From: Desulfuromonas sp. KJ2020
Lineage (GTDB): Bacteria; Desulfobacterota; Desulfuromonadia; Desulfuromonadales; SZUA-540
Length of the DNA: 64,000 bases
Direction of reading: 5' to 3'
Assembly (NCBI RefSeq): GCF_024197615.1
Contig: NZ_JAKUKE010000003.1
Location: 589,192-653,191 of the forward strand
Of the stretch, positions 9,610 to 18,433 are shown one piece after another. Below the pieces are notes generated by a model, which did no database searches, was not told the origin of the DNA, and worked only from the letters and a program-made list of their open reading frames with translations. The position numbers and the translations under genes were made by a program. How positions within the stretch are numbered: position 1 is the stretch's first letter; every line of letters starts with the position of its first letter.

Positions 9610-9990
9610 ATGTCAACCTATAAGGTGCTCGTCGTTGAAGATTCGCCGACGATGCGGCAGCTCATCGTATTTGCCCTGAAGCGGATGCGAGGGCTTTCGA
9701 TAGTCGAGGCCAGTGATGGCGTGGATGGTCTCAAAAAGTTGTCCGTCGAGAAATTCGACCTGATCTTCACCGATATCAATATGCCGATCATGGATGGGTT
9801 GAAACTTGTCAGTCTGGTTCGCAACGATCCCGGCTACAAGAGTGTTCCCATTGTCATTATCACCACCGAAGGGGCGCATGAAGATCGTGAGAGGGCGCTC
9901 GCCTTGGGGGCCAATGAATATATCACCAAGCCGATTCAGACCACCAAGATCATCGATTCAGCCAAGCGTTTGCTGAATCTTGCCGGATAA
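9610..9990 (+). CDS. cheY: Response regulator CheY
   Basis: 126 aa single receiver domain. Acid pocket E10/D11 (VVEDSPTMRQL), phospho-acceptor D55 (FTDINMPIMDG), Thr in IITTEG and Lys in YITKPIQ match classical CheY well, better than the receiver at 2829. ATG 9610 is chosen because GGGGGAGGG lies just upstream; ATG codons at 9592 overlap the previous gene's stop. It ends the operon and is followed by a GC stem-loop and then the infA promoter. Confidence 0.9.
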   Translation: MSTYKVLVVEDSPTMRQLIVFALKRMRGLSIVEASDGVDGLKKLSVEKFDLIFTDINMPIMDGLKLVSLVRNDPGYKSVPIVIITTEGAHEDRERALALGANEYITKPIQTTKIIDSAKRLLNLAG

Positions 9991-9998
9991 GTCTGAGG

Positions 9999-10016
9999 CC
10001 AGGCTATGGGGCCTGG
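9999..10016 (+). terminator. GC stem-loop after cheY
   Basis: CCAGGC and GCCTGG pair across a 6-nt loop immediately after the cheY stop. There is no U-tract, so it is at best a weak or Rho-assisted terminator. Confidence 0.3.
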
Positions 10017-10032
10017 TCCCCGGGGATGGGAC

Positions 10033-10062
10033 TTGACAACGCCTGTTGTCTTTATGTTAAAT
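10033..10062 (+). promoter_or_regulatory. Predicted sigma-70 promoter of infA
   Basis: A consensus TTGACA (10033-10038) is followed 18 nt later by TTAAAT (10057-10062). Transcription would begin near 10069 and give a leader of about 50 nt before the infA start. Confidence 0.55.
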
Positions 10063-10120
10063 AGCCGGGTTTTGGTACGACCTTTTCACTGTTTTAATTA
10101 ATTTTTAGATGGAGGCCGTT

Positions 10121-10339
10121 TTGGCGAAGGAAGAAGCAATAGAAGTCGAGGGATCGGTCATCGAACCGTTGCCTAATGCCATGTTTCGGGTCAAGCTGGA
10201 TAACGGACATATTGTCCTGGCACACATTTCCGGAAAGATGCGCAAATTTTATATCCGCATTCTGCCTGGTGACCGTGTCACCGTAGAGCTCTCGCCCTAC
10301 GACCTGACCCGTGGCCGAATCACCTATCGCGAAAAGTAA
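10121..10339 (+). CDS. infA: Translation initiation factor IF-1
   Basis: 72 aa, the canonical IF-1 length when translation starts at TTG 10121 ([20 protein letters not shown]). It is a single S1/OB-fold with the conserved [15 protein letters not shown] and [18 protein letters not shown] segments. IF-1 binds the ribosomal A site on the 30S subunit during initiation. An upstream in-frame ATG at 10109 is part of the ribosome-binding site itself: GGAGG (10111-10115) lies 5 nt before the TTG. That makes the TTG the better start. The gene is monocistronic behind its own promoter. Confidence 0.95.
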   Translation: MAKEEAIEVEGSVIEPLPNAMFRVKLDNGHIVLAHISGKMRKFYIRILPGDRVTVELSPYDLTRGRITYREK

Positions 10340-10438
10340 GCCGTTTTCGCCATCCTCTTGTGGGCAAGGCGGTTTCTCTGCGGCCCGTGCTGGCGCTCTG
10401 CGCCAGTGCTGAGCCGTGGTTATTGATTGAAGACAACC

Positions 10439-10466
10439 ATACCGGCGCATGCCGGTATTCCTGTTT
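10439..10466 (+). terminator. Hairpin with U-tract before leuS
   Basis: ACCGGC (10441-10446) pairs with GCCGGT (10451-10456) around a GCAT loop and is followed by ATTCCTGTTTTTT. It resembles a short intrinsic terminator for infA or an attenuator in the leuS leader. No T-box features are visible. Confidence 0.4.
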
Positions 10467-10497
10467 TTTCCCCGTGAAGTGACATTTCGGAGGCACT

Positions 10498-13053
10498 ATG
10501 GAAGAGCGCTACAACGCCACGACCCTGGAAGGCAAATGGCAGAAGATATGGGAAGAGGAAAAGACCTTTAAGGTCGGAGAATTCTCCGACAAGCCCAAGT
10601 ATTATCTCCTGGAGATGTTCCCTTATCCGTCGGGTCGTATCCATATGGGCCATGTGCGCAATTATTCTATCGGGGACGTTGTCGCCCGCTTCAAGCGGAT
10701 GCAGGGGTTCAATGTTCTTCATCCCATGGGGTGGGATGCCTTCGGCATGCCGGCGGAAAACGCCGCCATCCAGCATGGTACCCATCCGGCCAAGTGGACC
10801 TATGAGAATATCGCCAACATGCGTTCCCAGTTGAAAAAAATGGGTCTTTCCTACGACTGGGACCGCGAGCTGGCGACCTGTGATGTCGATTACTACAAAT
10901 GGGAACAGCTCGTCTTTCTCAAGATGTACGAAAAGGGGCTGGCCTACAAAAAGAGTTCATCCGTCAACTGGTGTCCCGAGTGTCAGACGGTTCTGGCCAA
11001 CGAACAGGTGGAAGAGGGGTGCTGCTGGCGCTGCGACAGCGAGGTGGTGCCCAAGGAACTGGAGCAGTGGTTCTTCAAGACCACCGCTTATGCTCAGGAA
11101 CTGCTCGACTGCATCGAAGAACTCAAGGGCTGGCCTGAGCCGGTGCTGACCATGCAGAGAAACTGGATCGGCCGCAGCACGGGTTGCGAAATCGATTTTC
11201 CGCTGGAAGGATCGCTCAAGAAGATCCGTGTCTTCACCACCCGGCAGGACACGCTGTTCGGGGCGACCTTCATGAGTCTGGCTCCCGAGCATCCGCTCGC
11301 TCTTGAGATCGCCACTGCTGACCGGCGTCAGGATGTCGAGGCGTTCATCGCCCGCATCAAGAAGCAGGACAAGATCAAGCGCACCAGCGACGATCTGGAT
11401 AAAGAGGGTGTTTTTACCGGCGCCTATTGCATCAACCCCGTCAGCAAGAAACGCATGCCGGTCTTTTTGGCCAATTTCGTGCTGATGGATTATGGCACCG
11501 GGGCCGTCATGGCCGTTCCCACCCACGACCAGCGCGATTTCGAGTTTGCCCAAAAGTACGACCTCCCCAAAGTCGTGGTCATTCAGCCGCAAGGGGACGC
11601 GTTGGCGGCCGAGACCATGACCGAGGCCTGGACTGGTCCGGGACTGATGGTCAACTCCGGTGCTTTTGATGGGCTGGAGAACGAAGCCGCCAAGGAGAAG
11701 ATTGCCGATTATCTGCAGCAGGAAGGCATTGGCCAAAAGACGGTCAACTATCGTCTCCGCGACTGGGGGGTTTCCCGGCAACGCTACTGGGGTACCCCCA
11801 TCCCCATCATCTACTGTGACGTCTGTGGTGTTGTTCCCGTGCCCGAACAGGATCTCCCGGTGGTGCTGCCTACCGACGTTGAATTTACCGGCGAGGGGGG
11901 AAGCCCTCTGGCCAAAAGTCAGGATTTTGCCCGCGTGACCTGCCCCCAGTGCGGTGAAGTGGCACGGCGGGAATGCGACACCTTCGACACCTTTGTCGAG
12001 AGTTCCTGGTATTTTGCCCGCTACACTTGCCCCGATTTTCCTTCCGGTCCCGTCGATAGAGCGGCGGCGGAGTACTGGCTGCCGGTTGATCAATATATTG
12101 GCGGAATCGAACATGCGGTCATGCACCTCCTGTACGCCCGCTTTTTTACCAAGGTCCTTCGCGATCTCGGCATGATGAAGGTGGACGAACCCTTCACCAA
12201 CCTCCTGACACAGGGGATGGTGTGTATGGAAACCCGTTCCTGCCCTGAGCATGGCTGGCTTTATCCTGAAGAAGTCGTCGAAGACAGGTGTACCCGCTGT
12301 CAGGCCGAAGCCGTGACCGGCCGCAACGAGAAGATGAGCAAATCCAAAAAGAACGTGGTCGACCCCGACAACCTCATCAGCCGTTATGGCGCCGATACGG
12401 CCCGCCTCTTTACCCTTTTTGCCGCTCCTCCCGAAAAAGATCTGGAATGGAACGATCAGGGGGTCGAAGGGTGCTATCGCTTTTTGGGCCGGGTCTGGCG
12501 TATTGTCTATGAAAACCATGCCCTGCTGGGCGCTGCCTCCATCGCTCCCGAGCAGGATGGCGCCGCCAGAAATCTGCGCCGGGCGACCCACCGGACGATC
12601 AAAAAGGTGACGGAGGATATCGACGGTCGCTTCCACTTCAACACGGCCATTGCCGCTGTCATGGAGTTGGTCAACGCGCTGTACGGCTTTGAGGAAAAGG
12701 CGAAATATCCTGGCGCCGTACGTGAAGCCATCGAGGCTGTCCTGCGCCTGCTGTCGCCGTTTGTGCCTCACATCACCGAAGAATTGTGGAGCCTCATCGG
12801 TCATCGGGACCGACTCAGTGAGGCGGGCTGGCCCCAGGTAGACGCCGAGGCTTTGGTGGAGGATGAAAAGCTCATTGTCGTGCAGGTCAACGGCAAGGTG
12901 CGGGGCAAGATCACGGTCGCGGTAGACGCCGGGGAAGAGGCGATCAAGGCGGCGGCTATTGAAGAGGAAAACGTGGCGCGCTTCATTGAAGGCAAGACGA
13001 TTCGAAAGATCGTCGTGGTGCCTGGCCGTCTCGTCAGCGTGGTGGTGGCATGA
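10498..13053 (+). CDS. leuS: Leucyl-tRNA synthetase
   Basis: 851 aa class I synthetase of normal length. The HIGH signature appears as HMGH in [13 protein letters not shown], and KMSKS in [13 protein letters not shown] near residue 612. The editing (CP1) domain has the [13 protein letters not shown] and [12 protein letters not shown] motifs for clearing mischarged tRNA-Leu. Two Cys pairs (CPEC/CWRC and CPEH/CTRC) and a C-terminal anticodon-binding domain are also present. A good RBS (CGGAGG) precedes ATG 10498. The stop overlaps the lptE ATG (ATGA). Confidence 0.98.
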   Translation: MEERYNATTLEGKWQKIWEEEKTFKVGEFSDKPKYYLLEMFPYPSGRIHMGHVRNYSIGDVVARFKRMQGFNVLHPMGWDAFGMPAENAAIQHGTHPAKWTYENIANMRSQLKKMGLSYDWDRELATCDVDYYKWEQLVFLKMYEKGLAYKKSSSVNWCPECQTVLANEQVEEGCCWRCDSEVVPKELEQWFFKTTAYAQELLDCIEELKGWPEPVLTMQRNWIGRSTGCEIDFPLEGSLKKIRVFTTRQDTLFGATFMSLAPEHPLALEIATADRRQDVEAFIARIKKQDKIKRTSDDLDKEGVFTGAYCINPVSKKRMPVFLANFVLMDYGTGAVMAVPTHDQRDFEFAQKYDLPKVVVIQPQGDALAAETMTEAWTGPGLMVNSGAFDGLENEAAKEKIADYLQQEGIGQKTVNYRLRDWGVSRQRYWGTPIPIIYCDVCGVVPVPEQDLPVVLPTDVEFTGEGGSPLAKSQDFARVTCPQCGEVARRECDTFDTFVESSWYFARYTCPDFPSGPVDRAAAEYWLPVDQYIGGIEHAVMHLLYARFFTKVLRDLGMMKVDEPFTNLLTQGMVCMETRSCPEHGWLYPEEVVEDRCTRCQAEAVTGRNEKMSKSKKNVVDPDNLISRYGADTARLFTLFAAPPEKDLEWNDQGVEGCYRFLGRVWRIVYENHALLGAASIAPEQDGAARNLRRATHRTIKKVTEDIDGRFHFNTAIAAVMELVNALYGFEEKAKYPGAVREAIEAVLRLLSPFVPHITEELWSLIGHRDRLSEAGWPQVDAEALVEDEKLIVVQVNGKVRGKITVAVDAGEEAIKAAAIEEENVARFIEGKTIRKIVVVPGRLVSVVVA

Positions 13054-13562
13054 GGTCCGCTCTTCCTTTGCTGGTCCTTTGCCTGCTGGTTCTGGGCGGG
13101 TGCGGCTACCAGTTTTCTGAAAAAACCAATCGCTTTTCGGAAGGGGAAAACAGACTATATATCGAACTGTTCGGCAATAAGACAGCTGAGCCTTACCTGG
13201 AAGACCTGGTCACCAACGCCGTGGTGACCAGGTTTGCGCGCAAACCCGAGATGGAGATTGTCGAAAGCTGGGATGGCGCCGATGTCGTTTTGACGGGGAC
13301 AGTGACGGGGTATTCGTCCTCGGCGGTATCCTATGGTCCCGAAGACAGAATCCTTGAGTATCGCGCTACACTTTCCGTTCAGGCGACCCTGCGGCAGGCT
13401 GCCGATGGCAAGGCCTTGTGGAAGGGCCGGGTTGTCTGGGATGATGAATACCGCACAAACCCGGACAAAGGAGTCCAGGAAGACCGGGAAAGCGAAATCC
13501 AGAGCCTGATCGCCGAACGCGTGGCTGAAGAGTTGTACTTTCGCATCCTTGAAAACTTTTGA
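13050..13562 (+). CDS. lptE: LPS-assembly lipoprotein LptE
   Basis: 170 aa with a lipoprotein signal peptide: a hydrophobic core and lipobox [10 protein letters not shown], predicting lipidation at Cys18. The mature part ([36 protein letters not shown]...) is typical of LptE/DUF4136-like proteins. LptE plugs the LptD barrel in the outer membrane and helps insert LPS. Translation is coupled to leuS by a 4-nt overlap. Placement between leuS and holA is the usual order in many proteobacteria. Confidence 0.88.
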   Translation: MRSALPLLVLCLLVLGGCGYQFSEKTNRFSEGENRLYIELFGNKTAEPYLEDLVTNAVVTRFARKPEMEIVESWDGADVVLTGTVTGYSSSAVSYGPEDRILEYRATLSVQATLRQAADGKALWKGRVVWDDEYRTNPDKGVQEDRESEIQSLIAERVAEELYFRILENF

Positions 13563-13577
13563 CCGGGATGAAAAGTT

Positions 13578-14570
13578 ATGACTCATGTTGAACTTTTGCG
13601 GGCGGTAGACGATGGCAAGGTGCCCCCACTGATTTTTCTCTATGGGGCGGAAACCTATTTGCGCGACCGCTGCCTGGAGACCCTGCGAGATGCCCTTGTC
13701 CCGGCCGAAGCCCGTGATTTCAATTTGACCGTTTATTATGGCAAGGACGCCCCCGTCGAAAATATTCTCGATGCTGCCCAGACCTTCCCGGTTTTTGCCG
13801 CCCGTCGTCTGATTATCATCAAGGATGCTCAACTTCTGTCTGCAGCACAACTGGACCTTTTTCTTCCCTATCTGCAGGATGCCGTCCCTGAAACCGTGCT
13901 GATCTTCGTCGCCGACAAGATCGATGCCCGGCGAAAGTTTTTCCAGGAATTTAAAAAACACGGTGAGCTGGTTGAATTCAAGCCACTCTACGACAATCAA
14001 ATCCCGGCCTTCGTCAAGAACCACGTCAGGGAAGCGAAAAAGAGCTTCACGGAAGAAGGATTAGCCCTCTTCTGCCGCCGGGTAGGCACCAATCTTCAGG
14101 AAATTGATGCCGAATTGAGCAAGCTTTACGGGTATGTCGGGGAGGGTCGTTTAATTGATGTGGCCGAAGTGAAGGCGGTTGTCTCCGATACCCGGGTGGA
14201 CACGGTCTTTGATCTGGGCAATGCGCTGGGAAAACGCCAGACTGGGGAAGCCCTGCGATATTTGCGACGTCTGCAAGAGGATGGCGTCGCTTCTTTAGTC
14301 CTGTTGACCATGTTGGCGCGTCATTACAGGAACCTCTGGAAAATCAGGGAGCTTCTTGACCAGAACGTGCCGCGCCGGGATATCCCCCGACAGGTAGGCG
14401 TCAATCCTTATTTCGCCGATGGCCTGATCGCCCAGGCGGGCTTTTTTTCCGCGGGACAATATCGTCGCATATTTGAACTGTTTCTACAGACGGATGTGGC
14501 TCTTAAATCAAGTGGCGCCAATGCGGAAGCACTTATGGAAGAGCTGGTGCTTAACGTGATGGGGGCCTGA
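13578..14570 (+). CDS. holA: DNA polymerase III subunit delta
   Basis: 330 aa. It begins HVELLRAVDDGKVPPLIFLYGAETYLRDRC, the typical HolA N-terminus with a degenerate nucleotide-binding loop. RRLIIIKDAQLLSA, LQEIDAELSKLYGYV and the C-terminal helical collar LARHYRNLWKIRELL follow. The delta subunit opens the beta clamp within the clamp loader. It lies 15 nt after lptE, probably in the same transcript. A G/C-rich terminator follows. Confidence 0.92.
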   Translation: MTHVELLRAVDDGKVPPLIFLYGAETYLRDRCLETLRDALVPAEARDFNLTVYYGKDAPVENILDAAQTFPVFAARRLIIIKDAQLLSAAQLDLFLPYLQDAVPETVLIFVADKIDARRKFFQEFKKHGELVEFKPLYDNQIPAFVKNHVREAKKSFTEEGLALFCRRVGTNLQEIDAELSKLYGYVGEGRLIDVAEVKAVVSDTRVDTVFDLGNALGKRQTGEALRYLRRLQEDGVASLVLLTMLARHYRNLWKIRELLDQNVPRRDIPRQVGVNPYFADGLIAQAGFFSAGQYRRIFELFLQTDVALKSSGANAEALMEELVLNVMGA

Positions 14571-14587
14571 GTATCAGCATAGCGCAT

Positions 14588-14619
14588 AAAAAAAGGGGGG
14601 GCTAAGGCCCCCCCTTTGG
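14588..14619. terminator. Bidirectional terminator between holA and rpsT
   Basis: An 11-bp stem (14592-14602 with 14607-14617; A3G7C against GC7T3) closes a TAAG loop. On the minus strand it is followed by seven Us, fitting rpsT. On the plus strand the T-run is interrupted, so holA termination may be weaker. Confidence 0.85.
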
Positions 14620-14648
14620 GTTTGATCTGCACACGGGCTGGTCTTCTC

Positions 14649-14912
14649 TTAGCCCATGGTGTTGACAAGCTTGCTCAGACGGGAGATCTTACGGCTGGCT
14701 GTAGCCTTATGAATGACCCCCTTGGTGGAGGCTTTGTCGATAAAAGGCACGGCCTGTGCCAGGGCTGCTTTGGCCGCTTCCGCATCACCGGCGGCTACAG
14801 CTTCACGGACCTTCTTGACAAAGGTTCTCATGGACGAGCGGATGTGCGTGTTGCGGGCGTTGCGGACGGCGTTCTGACGATTTCTTTTCAGCGCGGACTT
14901 GTGATTTGCCAA
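14649..14912 (-). CDS. rpsT: 30S ribosomal protein S20
   Basis: 87 aa, basic and helical: [20 protein letters not shown] at the N-terminus, then [10 protein letters not shown] and [19 protein letters not shown]. The start is TTG at 14912-14910, preceded on the minus strand by GGAGG; upstream codons in frame belong to the leader. A UUG start is also used by E. coli rpsT, where it takes part in translational autoregulation, so the rare start is probably functional. The gene is convergent with holA. Confidence 0.95.
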   Translation of the reverse strand: MANHKSALKRNRQNAVRNARNTHIRSSMRTFVKKVREAVAAGDAEAAKAALAQAVPFIDKASTKGVIHKATASRKISRLSKLVNTMG

Positions 14913-14963
14913 GGTTCTATCCTCCAGTGATTCTTTTGTATTAATGTTGCTTGCGAAGGCCCG

Positions 14964-14993
14964 TTTATAGCACTCTCTATGACGGGATGTCAA
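14964..14993 (-). promoter_or_regulatory. rpsT promoter
   Basis: On the minus strand TTGACA (14993-14988) and TATAAA (14969-14964) are separated by 18 nt, close to consensus. The start site would fall near 14957, about 45 nt before the rpsT UUG. Confidence 0.75.
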
Positions 14994-15181
14994 TATAAAA
15001 AATAGTTAATGTAATTAACAAAATGCCAGTATATCAAGTGGTTGTGTCTGTAAATCTTTGGATTAATAAAAAATAATACCTGCTGTAGCCTCTTTGTGGC
15101 AGTATGAGACCCCTCGGGAAGGCAGGCCCAGGCCTGATACGGACGCCCTGGGAGATGAACGACGACAGACAGGCGAGCATC

Positions 15182-16753
15182 ATGTCAGAAAAAAGACACA
15201 TTTCCAGGGCAACGGGGATTATGGGTCTGGCTACCGGCCTGAGCCGTATCGGCGGGTTGGTGCGCGATATGGTGGTAGCCGGCTTTTTCGGAGCGGGATT
15301 CGCGACCGACGCCTTTTTCATGGCCTTCACCATCCCCAATCTGCTGCGCCGATTTTTCGCCGAAGGGTCTTTGACTGCGGCCTTTGTCCCCACTTTTTCC
15401 GATGTTCTGCATAGGGAAGGGCCAGAAGAAGCCCGGCGTGTCGCCTCTATCTGCTGGACGCTGCTGCTGCTCGTACTCACCCTGGTGACCCTGGCCGGTG
15501 TGCTTGGCTCTCCCTATATCGTACGCTTTATCGGCTTCGGGTTTGGCAGCATCGAGGGAAAACTGGCCTTGACCGATTACCTGAATCGGATCATGTTCCC
15601 CTATATCTTTTTCGTCAGTCTGCTGGCGTTGCTTACCGGGATCCTCAACGTCCACGGCCGCTATTTCTGGCCCTCCGTCTCGCCGCTGGTGCTCAATATC
15701 GCCATGGTTCTGAGCGCGATCTTCCTCTCCCCTCTGTTCGAGGTGCCTATCACCGCCCTGGCGGTCGGGGTTCTACTTGGCGGCCTGCTACAGCTCCTCA
15801 TGCAGTTCCCGGCCCTCAAGGCGACGGAGATCCGCCTGCGCCTCGATTTCTCTTTTTCCCATCCGGCGGTACGCCGTATCGCCTCGCTGATGCTGCCGGG
15901 AATAGCCGGGGTGGCCATCTATCAGATCAACGTCGTCCTCACGCGTCTGCTGGCCTCCTTCTTGCCTGAAGGAAGCGTCTCCTACCTTTATTATGGTCAG
16001 CGTCTTTTTGAATTTCCGCAAGGGATCTTTATTGTTTCCCTGGCCCAGGCCGTGCTTCCTTCCATGAGCCGTCAGGCCTCCCTTGGGGATATGGACGGAC
16101 TCAAGGAGTCGCTGCGATTTGCCCTCATCCTGATCGCCCTGTTTACCCTGCCGGCGGCGGTCGGTCTGCTGTTGTGTGCAGTGCCTGTCTTCAGCCTGTT
16201 TTTCATGTCCGGCGCTTTCGGTTTCGAGGAAGTCCGCCAGTCTGCTCTGGCCCTGGCCTTTTATGCACCGGGGCTCTTTTTCCTCGGCATTAGCCGTGTG
16301 GTGGTTCCCGCTTTCTATGCCATGAAGAATACCCGCACCCCCGTCTGGATATCCTTCTGGACCCTGCTGGTCAATGCCGGCCTGGGCCTGGCTCTCATGG
16401 GGCCTTTCAAGCACCTCGGTTTGGCACTGGCCCTGACCCTTTCCTCTGTTTTCAACGGTGCTCTGCTGCTGTGGATGCTACGGCGGGTGGCCGGTCCGCT
16501 TGGATTGATGCCTGTTATCACGAATTTGCTGCGTCTGATTCCCGTTACGCTGCTCATGGGAATCGTGGTCTGGAGCATTTTACAATTCGGTCCCTGGACT
16601 GAGGCTGGCCGGCACGGACTCAAGGCGGCGGTTCTCTTCGCCGCAGTAAGTACAGGGATGTTGGTGTACGGAGTCGGTTGCATGGTGGTACGCATACCCC
16701 AAGCCGCCGAGGCCTATGCGTTGATTCGGCGCAAGCTTGGGAGGCGAGTATGA
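15182..16753 (+). CDS. murJ: Lipid II flippase MurJ
   Basis: 523 aa polytopic membrane protein with about 14 hydrophobic segments, starting SEKRHISRATGIMGLATGLSRIGGLVRDMVVA and containing FATDAFFMAFTIPNLLRRFFAEGSLTAAFVP, a MurJ/MviN signature. It flips lipid II across the inner membrane for peptidoglycan synthesis. ATG 15182 is chosen because family members begin here; ATG 15155 and 15104 are in frame but lack convincing RBSs. The region upstream (14994-15180) is AT-rich and holds the divergent control region shared with rpsT. The stop overlaps the ogt ATG. Confidence 0.93.
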   Translation: MSEKRHISRATGIMGLATGLSRIGGLVRDMVVAGFFGAGFATDAFFMAFTIPNLLRRFFAEGSLTAAFVPTFSDVLHREGPEEARRVASICWTLLLLVLTLVTLAGVLGSPYIVRFIGFGFGSIEGKLALTDYLNRIMFPYIFFVSLLALLTGILNVHGRYFWPSVSPLVLNIAMVLSAIFLSPLFEVPITALAVGVLLGGLLQLLMQFPALKATEIRLRLDFSFSHPAVRRIASLMLPGIAGVAIYQINVVLTRLLASFLPEGSVSYLYYGQRLFEFPQGIFIVSLAQAVLPSMSRQASLGDMDGLKESLRFALILIALFTLPAAVGLLLCAVPVFSLFFMSGAFGFEEVRQSALALAFYAPGLFFLGISRVVVPAFYAMKNTRTPVWISFWTLLVNAGLGLALMGPFKHLGLALALTLSSVFNGALLLWMLRRVAGPLGLMPVITNLLRLIPVTLLMGIVVWSILQFGPWTEAGRHGLKAAVLFAAVSTGMLVYGVGCMVVRIPQAAEAYALIRRKLGRRV

Positions 16754-17283
16754 CTCTGAGAAGCGAAAATATCTTTTTTGCTCTGATGAACTCCCCGGTG
16801 GGAGTGATTGGACTTGTCGAGGATCAAGACAGCCTTGTGGAGATTGTCTTTCAATCAGACCCGGCTATCATAAGGGAGCAGATTCTCCGCCAATACCCTC
16901 AGGCCAGAGAACAAGAAAGTGCGCTTTTGCAAAATGCGAGAGAACAGCTGCACGACTATTTTGAAGGACGTCGGCGGCATTTTGAGTTGCCTCTCGATAT
17001 GGCGAATCTGCCGGCCTTCACCCGCAAGGTGTTGACCCTGTTGTCGGGGGTGGACTACGGTCGCACCCTGACCTACGGCGAACTGGCGGCGCTGGCCGGC
17101 TCTCCCCAGGCGGCGCGGGCCGTCGGGCGGGCCATGGCCACCAATCCTTTCCCCATCATCGTCCCCTGTCATCGGGTCGTCGGAGGGGGCGGCAGGCTGA
17201 CAGGCTATTCGGGGGGGCAGGGCTTGAGTACGAAGCAATGGCTGCTCGAGTTTGAAAAACAGCAGGCCGGGGAAGAGGGGTAA
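16750..17283 (+). CDS. ogt: Methylated-DNA--protein-cysteine methyltransferase
   Basis: 177 aa. The C-terminal DNA-binding/active-site domain holds the PCHRVVGGGGRLTGYSGG motif, whose Cys accepts the alkyl group from O6-methylguanine in a suicide reaction. GYGRTLTYGELAALAGSPQAARAVGRAMATNP supplies the helix-turn-helix and arginine finger. The N-terminal domain is short and divergent. ATG 16750 has GGGAGG five bases upstream and overlaps the murJ stop (ATGA). Confidence 0.95.
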   Translation: MTLRSENIFFALMNSPVGVIGLVEDQDSLVEIVFQSDPAIIREQILRQYPQAREQESALLQNAREQLHDYFEGRRRHFELPLDMANLPAFTRKVLTLLSGVDYGRTLTYGELAALAGSPQAARAVGRAMATNPFPIIVPCHRVVGGGGRLTGYSGGQGLSTKQWLLEFEKQQAGEEG

Positions 17284-17307
17284 ATCGTCTTTTGGGCAGG
17301 AGCAGCG

Positions 17308-17955
17308 ATGGCGACGTCAACCAGAGACAGGGTCCTTCATCTTTTTCTGCTAGCCAGTCTGCTGGCTCTGCTGGTTTGGTCCGTCATCGAGCCGGCCGAC
17401 ATTTTTATCTGGATTCTCGAAGCCTTTCCGGCCATTGTCGCCCTGATCGTCCTTCTTTTGACCTATCGCACCTTCCGTTTGACCAATCTCGCCTATGTTC
17501 TTGTCTGGCTGCATGCCGCCATCCTGATTGTCGGCAGTCACCACACCTATGCCGAGGTGCCCCTGTTCAACTGGCTGCAGGACACCTACGATCTGCAGCG
17601 CAACTACTACGACCGTGTCGGGCACCTGGCCCAGGGCTTCGTCCCGGCCATTGTGGCCCGGGAAATCCTCCTGCGTACCTCGCCCCTGCGGCCGGGTGGC
17701 TGGCTCTTTTTCCTGGTCACCTGCGTCTGTCTGGCTATCAGCGCCTTTTATGAGCTGGTCGAATGGTGGATGTCCGTCCTTACCGGCACCGCCGCCGACG
17801 CTTTTCTCTCTCTGCAAGGGGATATCTGGGATACACAGTGGGATATGTTCTGGGCGTTGGTGGGGGCGGTCGCGGCTTTGCTGTTGCTGTCCCGCTGGCA
17901 TGACCGGGCGCTGGCCCGCCTGGGCCGCGGTGAGGAGAAAAGATCCGTCAGCTGA
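17308..17955 (+). CDS. DUF2238 (YjdF-like) inner-membrane protein
   Basis: 215 aa with about six hydrophobic segments. Conserved polar loops HHTYAEVPLFNWLQDTYDLQRNYYDRVGHLAQGFVPA and SAFYELVEWW are hallmarks of the YjdF/DUF2238 family, whose function is unknown. The C-terminal GDIWDTQWDMFWALVGAV motif also fits. It follows ogt by 24 nt with RBS GGAGCAG. The 3' end overlaps the convergent trmL stop by 8 nt. Confidence 0.85.
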   Translation: MATSTRDRVLHLFLLASLLALLVWSVIEPADIFIWILEAFPAIVALIVLLLTYRTFRLTNLAYVLVWLHAAILIVGSHHTYAEVPLFNWLQDTYDLQRNYYDRVGHLAQGFVPAIVAREILLRTSPLRPGGWLFFLVTCVCLAISAFYELVEWWMSVLTGTAADAFLSLQGDIWDTQWDMFWALVGAVAALLLLSRWHDRALARLGRGEEKRSVS

Positions 17956-18424
17956 GGCGTCCCGCCTGCCGCAGGGCCTCGTACAGTACGATCCCCGCCG
18001 CTGTCGACAGGTTCAGACTGCGCACATCCGGCGAGAAGATCGGGATGCGAAGGGTGTTTTCGCTGTTTTGTTCGAGCAGTTCCTCCGGCAGTCCTTCCGT
18101 TTCTTTTCCGAAAACAATAAAATCTCCGGGCCGGAACTCGGCCTGCACGTAGGAGCGTGTCGCCTTTTTTGAGGTGTACCAAAAGCGGCCCTCGGGGAAA
18201 GCCTGCTGCAGGTCCGCCAGCGCTGGCCAGCGCTGCAGCTTGACGGCTGGCCAGTAGTCGAGACCGGCTCGCTTGAGGTACTTGTCGTCAAGGGAAAAGC
18301 CGAGCTTGCCCACCAGATGCAGGTGGGTGCCGGTGGCCGCGCACAGGCGGGCGATGTTGCCGGTGTTGGGCGGAATTTCGGGCTCGATGAGCACAATATG
18401 AAAAGGGAGGGGCGGTGCAGTCAT
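17948..18424 (-). CDS. trmL: tRNA (cytidine(34)-2'-O)-methyltransferase TrmL
   Basis: 158 aa SPOUT-fold enzyme. IVLIEPEIPPNTGNIARLCAATG at the N-terminus, the LVGKLGFSLDDKYLKRAGLDYW stretch and FGKETEGLPEELLE plus LNLSTAAGIVLYEALRQ at the C-terminus (the trefoil-knot SAM site) identify TrmL. It 2'-O-methylates the wobble base of tRNA-Leu isoacceptors. It lies directly downstream of the acyltransferase gene with a 9-nt gap, so the two are likely co-transcribed. Confidence 0.94.
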   Translation of the reverse strand: MTAPPLPFHIVLIEPEIPPNTGNIARLCAATGTHLHLVGKLGFSLDDKYLKRAGLDYWPAVKLQRWPALADLQQAFPEGRFWYTSKKATRSYVQAEFRPGDFIVFGKETEGLPEELLEQNSENTLRIPIFSPDVRSLNLSTAAGIVLYEALRQAGRLS

Positions 18425-18433
18425 AAGGATGGC

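Noticed and set aside
10340-10497. T-box or leucine attenuator before leuS
   Set aside because: No T-box sequence (TGGNACCGCG-like) or specifier loop can be placed; only a short hairpin with Us is present.
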